A stretch of 64,000 nt of DNA from Loktanella sp. 5RATIMAR09 (GCF_001419985.1 NZ_LJAL01000003.1:124001-188000), one strand, 5' to 3'; shown: positions 9,896-19,165, counted from the stretch's first letter. The notes: generated by a model not told the origin, from the sequence alone. Made by a program: numbers and translations.

Positions 9896-9976
9896 TCACG
9901 AAAACGTTATGTCGGAATTGGCACAACTCGTGGTTACGCTGGGGCCAATATTGAATTTATCAATAAGGAGTGTCCC

Positions 9977-10453
9977 ATGCCGAAAAATCTCAATCGTGTC
10001 GTCGTTGCTGCCATTGCTTTTGGCATCGCGGGTGCCGCATTCGCCGCAGGTCATCTGACCGAAGATCAACAGCGCGCGATGGATGCGCGCCAATCGCATA
10101 TGGGGCTTTATTCATTCAACCTCGGCCCGATTGGGGCAATGGCGCAAGACAAGATCCCCTATGATGCTGCAACGGCTGCATCGGCGGCAGCCAACCTTGC
10201 GGCACTCGCCAGTATTGATCAGACGGCCTATTGGGTGGAAGGCACGGACGCCAGCATCGAAGGGTCGCGCGCCAAGGCCGAGATCTGGACAGATGCGGCC
10301 GGATATATGGCAGAGAAAGAAAAACTCACCGCAGCCAGCGCTGCTTTGGCCGCGGTTGCGGGTGATGGACTTGATGCGATGAAGGCGGCCTTTGGTCCTG
10401 TGGGTCAATCCTGCGGGTCCTGCCATGAGGCGTATCGCGCACCGCGCACTTAA
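9977..10453 (+). CDS. Cytochrome c'
   Basis: Periplasmic four-helix-bundle c-type cytochrome of 158 residues. A signal peptide ends near AGAAFA-AGH. The haem-binding motif CGSCHEAYR lies almost at the C-terminus, which is the hallmark of cytochrome c', and no second haem motif is present. The family binds NO and CO and is linked to nitric oxide tolerance. A good ribosome binding site (AAGGAG) precedes the ATG. A diheme cytochrome gene follows after 6 bases, so the pair is likely an operon. Confidence 0.9.
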   Translation: MPKNLNRVVVAAIAFGIAGAAFAAGHLTEDQQRAMDARQSHMGLYSFNLGPIGAMAQDKIPYDAATAASAAANLAALASIDQTAYWVEGTDASIEGSRAKAEIWTDAAGYMAEKEKLTAASAALAAVAGDGLDAMKAAFGPVGQSCGSCHEAYRAPRT

Positions 10454-10459
10454 CACAAC

Positions 10460-11341
10460 ATGGCGAAATGGCGGATCATCGGACTGTTGGCCCTTATCGG
10501 GCTTGGTGTCGGCTGGTATATCACCAAGCCGGCACCCCTGCCCGCTGATGCGCTTGATGGGCTGACCGGTGATACGGCCAATGGCCAGATCGTCTTTGCC
10601 GCCGCAGGATGCGCGTCATGTCACACCAGTGAAGACGGCCCGCCTACGCTTTTAAGTGGCGGCAGGACATTTGCATCGGATTTTGGCACGTTCGTGGCCC
10701 CCAACATCTCGCCCGATCCGGTCCATGGTGTGGGCGGTTGGTCCGATCTGGCGCTGGCCAGTGCCATCATGCGCGGCGTGGGTGAAGACGGTGCGCATCT
10801 TTATCCGGCTTTCCCCTACACAAGCTATAACAAGGCAGAGCCGCAGGATATCGTCGATCTGATCGCCTATCTGCGCACCCTGCCTGCGTCGGACCAACCC
10901 AACGCGCCCCATGATCTGGCGTTTCCTTTCAACCAGCGGATCGCCCTCGGGCCGTGGAAATTCCTGTTCAACAGCACCGATTGGGTGCTGCAAGACGCCC
11001 CCACGCCTGAACTTATCCGCGGGCGCTATCTGGTCGAGGCGCTGGGCCATTGCACCGAATGTCACACACCGCGCAACGCGCTGGGCGGGCTTGATACGGC
11101 GCGCTGGATGGGCGGTGCGGCGCATCCTTCAGAGGAAGGGCGGATTCCGAATATTACCACCGCTGAACTGTCATGGTCAGAGGGCGAAATCGCCGAATAC
11201 CTTAAAAGCGGGTTCACCCCCGATTTTGACACTGCGGGCGGCGAGATGGCGCAAGTCGTCAAGAACACCAGCCAGTTGACCGATGATGACCGCGCCGCGA
11301 TTGCCACCTACCTGAAAGCAATCCCACCTGTGCCCGAATAA
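10460..11341 (+). CDS. Membrane-anchored diheme cytochrome c
   Basis: The 293 residues start with one membrane helix (about 5-20) that probably anchors the protein, followed by two cytochrome c domains with CASCH at 51-55 and CTECH at 198-202. The second is followed by TPRNALGG, typical of diheme cytochromes related to alcohol dehydrogenase cytochrome subunits and gluconate dehydrogenase. No dehydrogenase gene is adjacent; the partner upstream is cytochrome c'. It may pass electrons in the periplasm, but the donor is unknown. The stop abuts the convergent lipA stop with no gap. Confidence 0.85.
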   Translation: MAKWRIIGLLALIGLGVGWYITKPAPLPADALDGLTGDTANGQIVFAAAGCASCHTSEDGPPTLLSGGRTFASDFGTFVAPNISPDPVHGVGGWSDLALASAIMRGVGEDGAHLYPAFPYTSYNKAEPQDIVDLIAYLRTLPASDQPNAPHDLAFPFNQRIALGPWKFLFNSTDWVLQDAPTPELIRGRYLVEALGHCTECHTPRNALGGLDTARWMGGAAHPSEEGRIPNITTAELSWSEGEIAEYLKSGFTPDFDTAGGEMAQVVKNTSQLTDDDRAAIATYLKAIPPVPE

Positions 11342-12301
11342 TCAGGCAAGCCCGAGCTTTTTCTGGCGCGCATCACGCAAACGCGCGAAATCATCACCTG
11401 CGTGATAGGACGACCGCGTCAGTGGCGTGGCAGAAACCATCAGGAAGCCCTTGTTATAGGCCGCTTTTTCATAGGTCTTGAATTCTTCCGGCGTCACGAA
11501 GCGGTCCACCCTATGGTGCTTTGGCGTTGGCTGGAGGTACTGGCCGATCGTCAGGAAATCGATGTCGGCGGCGCGCATGTCTTCCATGACCTGCATGACG
11601 GCTTGCTTATCCTCACCAAGCCCGACCATGATGCCTGATTTGGTGAACATCGTTGGATCAAGCTCTTTCACGCGCTGCAAAAGCCGCAATGAATGGAAAT
11701 ACCGCGCACCGGGCCGTACCTCGGGATAGAGGCCCGGGACCGTTTCAAGATTGTGGTTAAACACATCGGGGCGCGCTTCAACAACGACCTCTAACACCTT
11801 GGGATCACATCGGATAAAGTCAGGCGTGAGAATTTCAATCGTTGTATCGGGCGACTGGCGGCGCACGGCGCGGATCGTCTGGGCGAAATGCTCGGCACCG
11901 CCGTCTTCGACATCGTCGCGGTCAACGGACGTGATGACCACATGGTTCAGCCCCAGCTTTTTGACAGCATCGGCCACGCGGCCCGGCTCGAACACGTCCA
12001 GCGCCTCGGGCGGTTTGCCGGTGGCGATGTTGCAGAAGGTGCAGGCGCGGGTGCAGACCTCACCCATGATCATCATCGTGGCGTGGCCTTGCGACCAGCA
12101 TTCGCCGACATTGGGACAGCCAGCCTCTTCGCAGACCGTGACCAGCTTGTTGTCGCGCATGATGTCGCGCGTCTTTTTATAGCCCTCGGACGTGGGTGCC
12201 TTCACCCTGATCCAATCGGGTTTCTTTGGTTGCGGTGCATCCGGGCGGCGCTGCTTTTCAGGGTGGCGCTGCGCAGGAATTTTCAAATCGCGTGTGGGCA
12301 T
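11342..12301 (-). CDS. lipA: Lipoyl synthase LipA
   Basis: Radical SAM enzyme that inserts two sulfurs into octanoyl groups on lipoyl domains. The 319 residues contain the auxiliary cluster cysteines in [13 protein letters not shown] and the radical SAM motif CTRACTFC, then [30 protein letters not shown] and SGIMVGLGE. The start at 12299-12301 is chosen because GGAG lies 6 bases ahead of it and the protein then begins with the normal LipA N-terminus. The start codon lies at the foot of a 9-bp stem (12300-12329), suggesting translational control. Confidence 0.95.
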   Translation of the reverse strand: MPTRDLKIPAQRHPEKQRRPDAPQPKKPDWIRVKAPTSEGYKKTRDIMRDNKLVTVCEEAGCPNVGECWSQGHATMMIMGEVCTRACTFCNIATGKPPEALDVFEPGRVADAVKKLGLNHVVITSVDRDDVEDGGAEHFAQTIRAVRRQSPDTTIEILTPDFIRCDPKVLEVVVEARPDVFNHNLETVPGLYPEVRPGARYFHSLRLLQRVKELDPTMFTKSGIMVGLGEDKQAVMQVMEDMRAADIDFLTIGQYLQPTPKHHRVDRFVTPEEFKTYEKAAYNKGFLMVSATPLTRSSYHAGDDFARLRDARQKKLGLA

Positions 12302-12329
12302 ATCAGGCTCCAGTGATGTTGCCTGATAT
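12300..12329 (-). promoter_or_regulatory. Hairpin at the lipA ribosome binding site and start codon
   Basis: In the lipA mRNA the 9-base arm AUAUCAGGC and its exact complement GCCUGAUAU are separated by 12 bases. The GGAG ribosome binding site sits at the loop/stem border and two bases of the AUG are in the stem. Such a structure would block initiation when folded. A DNA-level operator role is the alternative. Confidence 0.5.
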
Positions 12330-12409
12330 GTAGCGTCGCTGCTGCACTTTGTCCAACCATCTAGCGGTGTCGCATGTCGGACCTGTGCGCGGTGCATGCC
12401 CCGACGGCG

Positions 12410-13531
12410 CTATCCGATCATCGGCCCAAAGCGGCCTTGGGTTTGCTCATAATGCCGTTTGAGCCGCTGCAAGGCGATCCGCAGCACGATCTTGCCGGAC
12501 CGCGCCGACCACCCCATCTTTTTCTCGGTCTGTTCCAGCCCTTCCAGAAAACAACAGCAGCGGAGCACCACATCCCCAAGACCCGGACCCAGTTCGGTCA
12601 GCGCATCCTTGATCCGGCCATGGGCGGCGAGCGCACCCTTGGGGCCTTCGGTGGCTTCGGCAAGCGCTTCTCCGTTCACGAAACTTTCCCAGCTTGCACT
12701 GCCGCCAAGACCCACTTCCACCAACTCATAATCCTCGCGCAGCCGCTCTCCCACCGCGACCAATTCACGCGGCAGAAACGGTTTGCCATCGCGGTCCTTG
12801 CGCCGTGCCAACCCCACCAGCGGGCTCTCGGTCGCGTAGGCGCGTGATGGCGGGCGGTGCGCCCCTTCGATACTGGCAATATCCCAGCCCGCATCGCCAT
12901 CCGGATCTCGACTGCGCTCGGCAAAACCACTGGCGCGGTTGTCGTCCTGCGCTGTCAGGCGGCGCAGGGCCGCACGCCCGGTATTGGTGATGAAATAACG
13001 CGCGATGCGTCCGTCAGGATCAGGGCATGTGATCCAGTCTTTCAATGCCATTGCTTGCGCGATCTCGCGATCAACGATGGCTGTGCGCACCTGTTCGCCC
13101 TCGGGGGTTACACGCACCACCACCGATGTCTCCATCTCGCGGGCGACCGCAAGCACGGCACCTTGTTCACACATACGCCGCAAGATCCGTTTGGCTTCCT
13201 GGTCAATCCGTGCCTGTGTCAGGCCAACCGGCTGATGCGGGTCACTCTTCAAACACTCCATTTTCATTGCTTTCAACTTCCCCTTTTTCAAGATGTCACG
13301 CGCAGAAACCTGCGCAGAGAGCGACCGCAAAGCTGAATCAATCAGCGGGTCATCGCGGCGGCCTTCCAATCGACGTACCTGTCGCAGAACCGTTGACGGG
13401 TGACAGTCACTGGCCCGCGCCAATGCGCGGATCGACAGCCCAGTTTCTGTGTGAACAAGATAGTGACGGGCCGCATCGGGAACCCAACGTGGAAGATCAG
13501 ACGCCTTTTGCTGCCCTTGTGGTGCTGTCAT
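12410..13531 (-). CDS. DUF6456 domain protein with N-terminal helix-turn-helix
   Basis: Protein of 373 residues from the ATG at 13531, preceded by AAAAGGA. The N-terminal part (RWVPDAARHYLVHTETGLSI and RALARASDCHPSTVLRQVRR) resembles a helix-turn-helix. The C-terminal part (LVGLARRKDRDGKPFLPREL to the end, including LRCCCFLEGLEQTEKKMGW) matches the DUF6456 region common in alphaproteobacteria. It is probably a DNA-binding regulator of unknown target. An in-frame upstream start at 13618 would add 29 residues without an obvious role. It is divergent from the DUF6477 gene. Confidence 0.78.
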   Translation of the reverse strand: MTAPQGQQKASDLPRWVPDAARHYLVHTETGLSIRALARASDCHPSTVLRQVRRLEGRRDDPLIDSALRSLSAQVSARDILKKGKLKAMKMECLKSDPHQPVGLTQARIDQEAKRILRRMCEQGAVLAVAREMETSVVVRVTPEGEQVRTAIVDREIAQAMALKDWITCPDPDGRIARYFITNTGRAALRRLTAQDDNRASGFAERSRDPDGDAGWDIASIEGAHRPPSRAYATESPLVGLARRKDRDGKPFLPRELVAVGERLREDYELVEVGLGGSASWESFVNGEALAEATEGPKGALAAHGRIKDALTELGPGLGDVVLRCCCFLEGLEQTEKKMGWSARSGKIVLRIALQRLKRHYEQTQGRFGPMIG

Positions 13532-13778
13532 GATCGTGCATCCTTTTGCCGAAACTACCGACGCAACAGACAGAGCCACATGCAATGGGGCATGATGGCA
13601 TACCACCTGAGCGTGCATGGTTACGTATTTGTTAACGCCGCCAATTGCCCGTCAACTATTCTTTCCAAAAGATAAACAAACCTAACCGCAGCGTTCTTAG
13701 CTCATGGTGTTTCCGCAACACCCGCTTAGGTGGTGTCATGTTGATCGGACTCTGACCCATGTAACAGGACGTTGACAG

Positions 13779-14078
13779 ATGCTTGATCTTCACACCCGAA
13801 TTGCCACGCTCAAACGCCCCGCGCTCTTGGCGCGCGCCGCCCGCTTCGGGGTGGATGACTACCGCCGCGATGTGCACCTGCGCCGGATTTTGGGGCGTGA
13901 AAACCTGCCCCGCTCTGGCCCCGCGTTGATGCAATTGCTGGATGTCGAGGCAGACCTCGACGCGCAGCGCAAGGACCACGCCGCAAGCTATCGGCCCGCG
14001 CGCCATGTCGAGGTGCTGATTGCGATATTGGGCGAGGCGCACCTGTTGCGCGCCACCGCCCTTCACTCAGTTATGTGA
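13779..14078 (+). CDS. DUF6477 family protein
   Basis: Small protein of 99 residues, rich in Arg, Leu and Ala: MLDLHTRIATLKRPALLARA, then FGVDDYRRDVHLRRILG and HVEVLIAILGEAHLLRATA. It matches the short DUF6477 proteins typical of Rhodobacteraceae, of unknown function. An ACAGGAC sequence precedes the ATG. It converges on and overlaps the mttB-type gene by 8 bases and is divergent from the DUF6456 gene. Confidence 0.75.
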   Translation: MLDLHTRIATLKRPALLARAARFGVDDYRRDVHLRRILGRENLPRSGPALMQLLDVEADLDAQRKDHAASYRPARHVEVLIAILGEAHLLRATALHSVM

Positions 14079-15624
14079 ATGCATCCGGCATGCTGGCCTT
14101 CTTTTCGGCCACATAGGCGCGCAAACGCGCCTCGATCTCGGGATCAAGGGGGGGCTGCTGATAGGTATCCAGCATCTTGGCCACACGCGCCTTGGCAAGG
14201 ATTTGTGTATCGCGCGCGCCCTCTTCGTCCCAGGTCTCGAAGGGCTTGTAATCAAACAGGTCCGAGCGCCAGAAGGCCGATTTGAAATTGGCCTGCGTGT
14301 GTTCGCACCCAAGGTAATGGCCACCCGGCCCCACTTCGGCAATCGCGCCCATGGCCTGCCCGTTTTCGGACATGTCCACGCCGCGCGCAAAATGGTGCAT
14401 GACGCCCAGTTGATCAGCATCCATCACGAACTTCTCGAACGAGGCGACAAGCCCGCCCTCAAGCCAGCCACAGCTGTGCAGCATGAAATTCACGCCCGAC
14501 AAAAGGCCCATATTCAGGCTGTTGGCGCTTTCATACGCCGCCTGCGCATCCGGAAGTTTTGATCCGCAGAACGCACCGGCAGAACGGTAAGGCAGGCCCA
14601 GACGCCGCGCCAGCTGCCCTGCTCCATATGTGATATGGCTGGCCTCGGGTGTGCCGAATGTGGGCGCGCCAGAGTTCATGTCGATCGACGTCACGAACGT
14701 GCCCATGATCACGGGCGATCCGGGGCGGACGATCTGGGAATAGGCCACGCCTGCCAGCACCTCGGCCAGCACTTGGGTCAATGTTCCGGCCACGGACACG
14801 GGCGCCATGGCACCGCCCACGATGAAGGGGCTGATGATCGAGGCCTGATTGTTGGCAGCGAATACCTCGAGCGCGCCCATCATGATGCTGTCGAAGGTCA
14901 GCGGCGAGTTGATGTTGATGAGCGAAGTCATCACCGTGTTTTCCTGCACGAATTCCTTGCCAAACAGGATTTCGCACATCTCAACACTGTCTTGTGCGCG
15001 GCTGGGCTCGGTCACGGAGCCCATGAAAGGTTTGTCGCTATAGATCATATGCGCGAGCAACATATCGAGGTGACGTTTGTTCACCGGCACATCGGTCGGC
15101 TCACAAACGGTCCCGCCGGAATGATGCAGCCACTTCGACATATAGCCCAGCTTCACGAATTTCTCGAAATCCGCCATGGTTGCATAGCGCCGCCCGCCAT
15201 CGACATCGCGCACAAAGGGCGGGCCGTAGACGGGGGCCAGCACAAGGTTTTTGCCGCCAACCACAACATTGCGGGCCGGATTGCGAGCGTGCTGGGTGTA
15301 TTCTGACGGGGCAGTGGCACAAAGTTTGCGCGCCAGACCACGCGGAATGCGGACACGCTCCCCCTCCACTTGGGCACCGGCGGCTTTCCAGCGCGCCAGA
15401 CCCTCGGGGTTGTCTACGAAATTGATCCCGATTTCGGCCAGCACGGTTTCGGCGTTGGCCTCGATCACGTCCAGCGCTTCGTCGGTCAGAACCTCATAGT
15501 TGGGGATGTTGCGTTCGATATATTTTGCCGTCTCAATGCTCACTGCCGTCCGCTCGGCGCGGCGCGCAGCACCCCCGCCGCCACGTGCGCGTCTGCCTGC
15601 TGTTGCTGCTGGTGCGTCCGACAT
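14071..15624 (-). CDS. Trimethylamine methyltransferase (MttB) family protein, non-pyrrolysine type
   Basis: Member of the MttB superfamily, 517 residues from the ATG at 15624, which has GGGGAAAG upstream. Diagnostic stretches are YEVLTDEALDVIEANAETVL, WLHHSGGTVCEP, and GPGGHYLGCEHTQANF near the end. No in-frame amber codon interrupts the gene, so it is not a pyrrolysine enzyme. Characterised non-pyrrolysine members demethylate quaternary amines such as glycine betaine onto a corrinoid protein. No corrinoid protein or methyltransferase partner is adjacent here, so substrate and partner are unknown. A basic Ala/Gly/Arg-rich leader (about 30 residues) precedes the fold. Confidence 0.85.
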   Translation of the reverse strand: MSDAPAATAGRRARGGGGAARRAERTAVSIETAKYIERNIPNYEVLTDEALDVIEANAETVLAEIGINFVDNPEGLARWKAAGAQVEGERVRIPRGLARKLCATAPSEYTQHARNPARNVVVGGKNLVLAPVYGPPFVRDVDGGRRYATMADFEKFVKLGYMSKWLHHSGGTVCEPTDVPVNKRHLDMLLAHMIYSDKPFMGSVTEPSRAQDSVEMCEILFGKEFVQENTVMTSLININSPLTFDSIMMGALEVFAANNQASIISPFIVGGAMAPVSVAGTLTQVLAEVLAGVAYSQIVRPGSPVIMGTFVTSIDMNSGAPTFGTPEASHITYGAGQLARRLGLPYRSAGAFCGSKLPDAQAAYESANSLNMGLLSGVNFMLHSCGWLEGGLVASFEKFVMDADQLGVMHHFARGVDMSENGQAMGAIAEVGPGGHYLGCEHTQANFKSAFWRSDLFDYKPFETWDEEGARDTQILAKARVAKMLDTYQQPPLDPEIEARLRAYVAEKKASMPDAFT

Positions 15625-15814
15625 GATCTTTCCCCGTGGGTTCGCTATTGGTTGCTGCTTCATACCGCGCGCGCGGCAAAGCACTTACCAAATTTGCGGC
15701 CCCTGAGACGCGAAAACGACATGCGCCACCCATCCGCCCGAAAACGCGCCGCGCAAGACGCGAAAATCTCTGGCCCCTCTTGCACAAATCCGGCCCTGCC
15801 TTTACCGAAGCGCC

Positions 15815-17374
15815 ATGGAAAACAGCACCCACGAACGCCTTCTTATCATTGATTTCGGCAGCCAAGTGACGCAGCTGATTGCGCGCCGCTTGCGTGAATT
15901 GAACGTCTATTGCGAAATTCATCCCTATCAGAACGTGACCGACGCGTTTCTGGCCGATTTCGCGCCCAAAGCGGTGATCCTGTCAGGCGGCCCTGATAGC
16001 GTCACGCGCGAAGGCTCGCCCCGCGCGCCCCAGTCGGTGTTTACGATGGGTATTCCGGTGCTGGGCATCTGTTACGGCCAGCAAACCATGATGACCCAAC
16101 TGGGCGGCAAAGTGACCAGCGGGCATGGCACCGCCGAGTTCGGCCGCGCCTATGTGAAACCGCAAGGTAAACTGGCGCTCCTTGATGGCTGGTTCATGAC
16201 CGACAAGGAACAGGTCTGGATGAGCCATGGCGATCATGTCTCTGAAATTGCACCCGGATTTTCGGTTTACGGCACCTCGCCCAACGCGCCTTTTGCGATC
16301 ACGGCGGATGTGGCGCGCAACTTTTACGCGGTGCAGTTCCACCCCGAGGTGCACCACACGCCCAATGGCGCCAAGCTTTACGAAAACTTCGTCCGTATCG
16401 CCGGTTTCTCTGGCGACTGGACGATGGGTGCCTACCGCGACCAGGCCATCGCGGCGATCCAGGAACAGGTGGGCGACGCCCATGTGATCTGTGCGCTGTC
16501 GGGGGGTGTTGATTCGTCTGTTGCCGCCGCCTTGCTGCACGAAGCGATTGGCGATCAACTGACCTGTGTCTTTGTCGATCACGGCCTTTTGCGCCTGAAC
16601 GAGGCCGAAGAGGTCGTGGGCATGTTCCGCGATCATATGAACCTCAAAGTGATCCACGCTGACGAATCCGAGCTGTTTCTGGGCGAGCTTGACGGTGTCA
16701 GTGACCCTGAAACCAAGCGCAAGATCATCGGCCGGTTGTTTATCGACGTATTCCAGAAATACGCCAACGGGATTGAGGGTGCAGCGTTCCTTGCCCAAGG
16801 CACGCTCTACCCTGATGTCATTGAAAGTGTAAGCTTTTCCGGTGGTCCGTCCGTTACGATCAAGTCGCACCACAACGTTGGCGGCCTGCCTGAAAAGATG
16901 GGTCTGAAACTGGTTGAACCGCTGCGCGAGCTGTTCAAGGACGAGGTCCGCGCACTGGGCGTTGAACTCGGCCTGCCCAAATCTTTTATCGGGCGCCACC
17001 CTTTCCCCGGTCCGGGCCTTGCCATCCGCTGCCCCGGCGAAATTACCCGCGAAAAGCTGGAAATCCTGCGCAAGGCAGATGCCGTCTATATCGATCAGAT
17101 CCGCAGGCACGGGCTTTATGATGATATCTGGCAGGCCTTCGTGGCCATCTTGCCCGTGCGCACCGTGGGTGTGATGGGCGACGGGCGCACCTATGATTTT
17201 GCCTGCGCCCTGCGCGCGGTCACGTCCGTGGATGGCATGACAGCGGATTATTACCCCTTCAGTCACGAATTCCTTGGCGAAACCGCCACGCGGATCATCA
17301 ACGAAGTGCAGGGGATCAACCGCGTGACCTATGATATCACCAGCAAACCTCCCGGCACCATCGAGTGGGAATAA
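15815..17374 (+). CDS. guaA: GMP synthase (glutamine-hydrolysing)
   Basis: Converts XMP to GMP. The 519 residues contain the class I glutamine amidotransferase domain with nucleophile Cys86 (GICYGQQ) and the His-Glu pair in FHPEVHH, the ATP pyrophosphatase domain with the P-loop [12 protein letters not shown], and the C-terminal dimerisation domain with [12 protein letters not shown] and the ending KPPGTIEWE. The gene is complete and of normal length. It stands alone on the plus strand. Confidence 0.97.
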   Translation: MENSTHERLLIIDFGSQVTQLIARRLRELNVYCEIHPYQNVTDAFLADFAPKAVILSGGPDSVTREGSPRAPQSVFTMGIPVLGICYGQQTMMTQLGGKVTSGHGTAEFGRAYVKPQGKLALLDGWFMTDKEQVWMSHGDHVSEIAPGFSVYGTSPNAPFAITADVARNFYAVQFHPEVHHTPNGAKLYENFVRIAGFSGDWTMGAYRDQAIAAIQEQVGDAHVICALSGGVDSSVAAALLHEAIGDQLTCVFVDHGLLRLNEAEEVVGMFRDHMNLKVIHADESELFLGELDGVSDPETKRKIIGRLFIDVFQKYANGIEGAAFLAQGTLYPDVIESVSFSGGPSVTIKSHHNVGGLPEKMGLKLVEPLRELFKDEVRALGVELGLPKSFIGRHPFPGPGLAIRCPGEITREKLEILRKADAVYIDQIRRHGLYDDIWQAFVAILPVRTVGVMGDGRTYDFACALRAVTSVDGMTADYYPFSHEFLGETATRIINEVQGINRVTYDITSKPPGTIEWE

Positions 17375-17653
17375 CAGCTTGTTGGGCGCTGGCAGGAAGA
17401 GGCGCGCGCCCGCAAGTGGAAACAGTAGAGCTCCTCAATAAAGACTGCTTCGGTTTTTTTTTGCAACAGCATTGCGTGAATTGGGCGCAATAAAATTATT
17501 TTTATTTATTATATAACAAATACTTATGATGCATTCCTTATGTTTCGATGTGCGTTCTCACGTCGCACTGACAGAGTATCCTGTCGTCAATTAACCAACT
17601 ATTAAGTCTTCCGCATAAAGCTCATCCAGACTGCAACTTGATGAGTTTTACCC
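17375..17653. other. AT-rich intergenic region between guaA and the FkbM gene
   Basis: This 279-base stretch is markedly richer in A and T than its neighbours. It contains a run of nine T at 17454-17462 that may end guaA transcription, although no convincing stem precedes it, then AT blocks near 17490-17530, and a TTAA-N7-TTAA element at 17591-17605. I see no coding sequence in it. Confidence 0.5.
17591..17605 (+). promoter_or_regulatory. Candidate CtrA binding site
   Basis: TTAA-CCAACTA-TTAA fits the TTAA-N7-TTAA core bound by the cell-cycle regulator CtrA in alphaproteobacteria. It lies 48 bases upstream of the FkbM-type gene, a normal promoter distance. In an AT-rich spacer the motif can occur by chance. 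Confidence 0.45.
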
Positions 17654-18475
17654 GTGCAACCCATTCTGACCCGATCGACCCTCCGCCCTTTCCGCGAAGG
17701 GATTGCCGCAAACCGGCTCTTGCGATCGCTCGCGCTTCCCGTGCTGCGCAAATGCGATCGTGCAATGACCATGACCAACCCTTTTTCGGGTCTGCCGTTC
17801 CACCTGCGCAGCTACGCCCATAAGGGGTATTGGTTTTACGGCCGTCATCGTGAACGCGACACCATGCAGCGGCTGGCGGCACTCACCCGGCGCGGCGATA
17901 TCGTGTTCGAGGTCGGCGGGCATATCGGATATTTTGCACAGTTTTTTGCCAAAAAGGTCGGACACCGCGGTCAGGTGCATGTCTTCGAACCAGGCGAGCA
18001 GAACCAGCACTTCCTGCGCCGCAACATTGCACGCTGCACGCAATGTATTCACGTGAATGCCGCTGTCAGTGACAAGATTGGCAAGGCACTGTTTTACGAA
18101 GAAAATATGGGCGGCTTTATGAATTCGCTCAACCCTGATTTTGCCCAAGGAACCGGAAACGCGACAACACAGCACAGCGTGCTGAAACTGCGGCAACGGC
18201 GGGTGAACACCACGACACTTGATGCCTATGCCACAGCCCACAATGTCTGGCCCGATGTTTTGAAGATCGACGCCGAAGGCGCAGAGCTGGCTGTATTGGT
18301 CGGTGCGGCAACGGCGCTGCGATCCGTCCGCAGCCTCATGATCGAAGTGTCACGTAATCATGATGAGATCTTTGATATCCTGCGCGGTCTTGGCTTTGCA
18401 CTCTGTTATCCGGATGGCCGCATAATAAGTGATGCAATGCAAATGGACGGAAATATCTTTGCGACGCGCCCTTAG
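17654..18475 (+). CDS. FkbM family methyltransferase
   Basis: SAM-dependent methyltransferase of 273 residues. The SAM-binding motif is DIVFEVGGHIGYFAQFF, followed by VHVFEPGEQNQHFLRRN, and the FkbM region includes TTTLDAYA and VLKIDAEGAELAVLVGA. Members O-methylate sugars or polyketides, often in surface polysaccharides. The start is taken as GTG at 17654, preceded by GATGAG; an in-frame ATG at 17765 is the alternative. The gene follows an AT-rich spacer with a CtrA-like box and overlaps the convergent gene by 4 bases. The substrate is not predictable. Confidence 0.85.
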   Translation: MQPILTRSTLRPFREGIAANRLLRSLALPVLRKCDRAMTMTNPFSGLPFHLRSYAHKGYWFYGRHRERDTMQRLAALTRRGDIVFEVGGHIGYFAQFFAKKVGHRGQVHVFEPGEQNQHFLRRNIARCTQCIHVNAAVSDKIGKALFYEENMGGFMNSLNPDFAQGTGNATTQHSVLKLRQRRVNTTTLDAYATAHNVWPDVLKIDAEGAELAVLVGAATALRSVRSLMIEVSRNHDEIFDILRGLGFALCYPDGRIISDAMQMDGNIFATRP

Positions 18476-19086
18476 GGATTGAGCGCGTCGATCAACAACG
18501 TGGCCGTAAATTCGCCCGGTCCGCAGGCTGCCAGATCACCCTGCTGTCCAACCGCCAGCCATTCCGCGCGCGCGGCCATTCCGATGCTTACCTCGGGGCC
18601 AACGCGGAGCGGATCACGCCCCCAATGGCTGTCGGTGAACGGCTCTTCAGAGAACGCCGCCCGTAGATCAAACGGCGGCACACCTGCCCGCGCCAGCAGA
18701 AAACCCGCGATACATTCCACCTGCCGCGTAACCAATCCGCGCAACATCGCCTCTTCTGTGCGGCGCTGACGTATTTGCCGCAAGGCAAAATCGGCAACAC
18801 CGTGCTGTACCTGCACCGCATGACCATAGACATGGGCCAGCATATAAGGCGTCTGGGGTGCGGTGGCCGCGTGACGTGCCAGCAGGATCCGGTTGGTGGA
18901 TGTGCAATAGGCGACCACCGCATTGACGGTCTCATCAGCACCGCAAAGGCCCGCAATCTGGTCCACCTGCTCCACCACCGGCATGCGATCAAACGCGGCA
19001 TTTGCAGCAGCTTCCACTTGCGTCACGGGGTCTGCGCCTGCTGCCTGCCCCAGAAACACCGCCGTCATGGTCCATTTCAACATTTC
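18472..19086 (-). CDS. Exported neutral zinc metallopeptidase homologue with altered HExxH motif
   Basis: Protein of 204 residues with a probable signal peptide (MLKWTMTAVFLGQAAGA). Its layout follows the YpfJ-type putative neutral zinc peptidases: a VAYCTSTNRILL segment, then MLAHVYGHAVQ where YpfJ has an AHExxHHxQ motif, then TRQVECIAGFLLA where YpfJ has QADCLAG. The catalytic glutamate is replaced by Val85 while both histidines (84 and 88) and a downstream acidic residue (Glu123) remain. It could therefore bind zinc but probably cannot hydrolyse peptides in the usual way. The reading frame continues upstream of the ATG at 19086 with non-exported sequence that I reject. The family link is by motif only. 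Confidence 0.6.
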   Translation of the reverse strand, partial: EMLKWTMTAVFLGQAAGADPVTQVEAAANAAFDRMPVVEQVDQIAGLCGADETVNAVVAYCTSTNRILLARHAATAPQTPYMLAHVYGHAVQVQHGVADFALRQIRQRRTEEAMLRGLVTRQVECIAGFLLARAGVPPFDLRAAFSEEPFTDSHWGRDPLRVGPEVSIGMAARAEWLAVGQQGDLAACGPGEFTATLLIDALNP

Positions 19087-19165
19087 AAACCCCGTAGTTG
19101 TCCTTCTTAGCCAAACACGTCTGACAGGGCTTGCCAAATCACAAAACAAAGGCACAACTGCTGCC

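Noticed and set aside
9950-9964. ATTGA-ATTTA-TCAAT ahead of the cytochrome c' gene as an FNR or NnrR box
   Set aside because: The spacing between TTGA and TCAA is five bases instead of six and the element overlaps the ribosome binding site region, so it does not fit the consensus.
17401-17462. GGCGCGCGCC palindrome and T-run after guaA as a classic terminator
   Set aside because: The palindrome lacks a loop and is 43 bases from the T-run, so no proper stem joins them.
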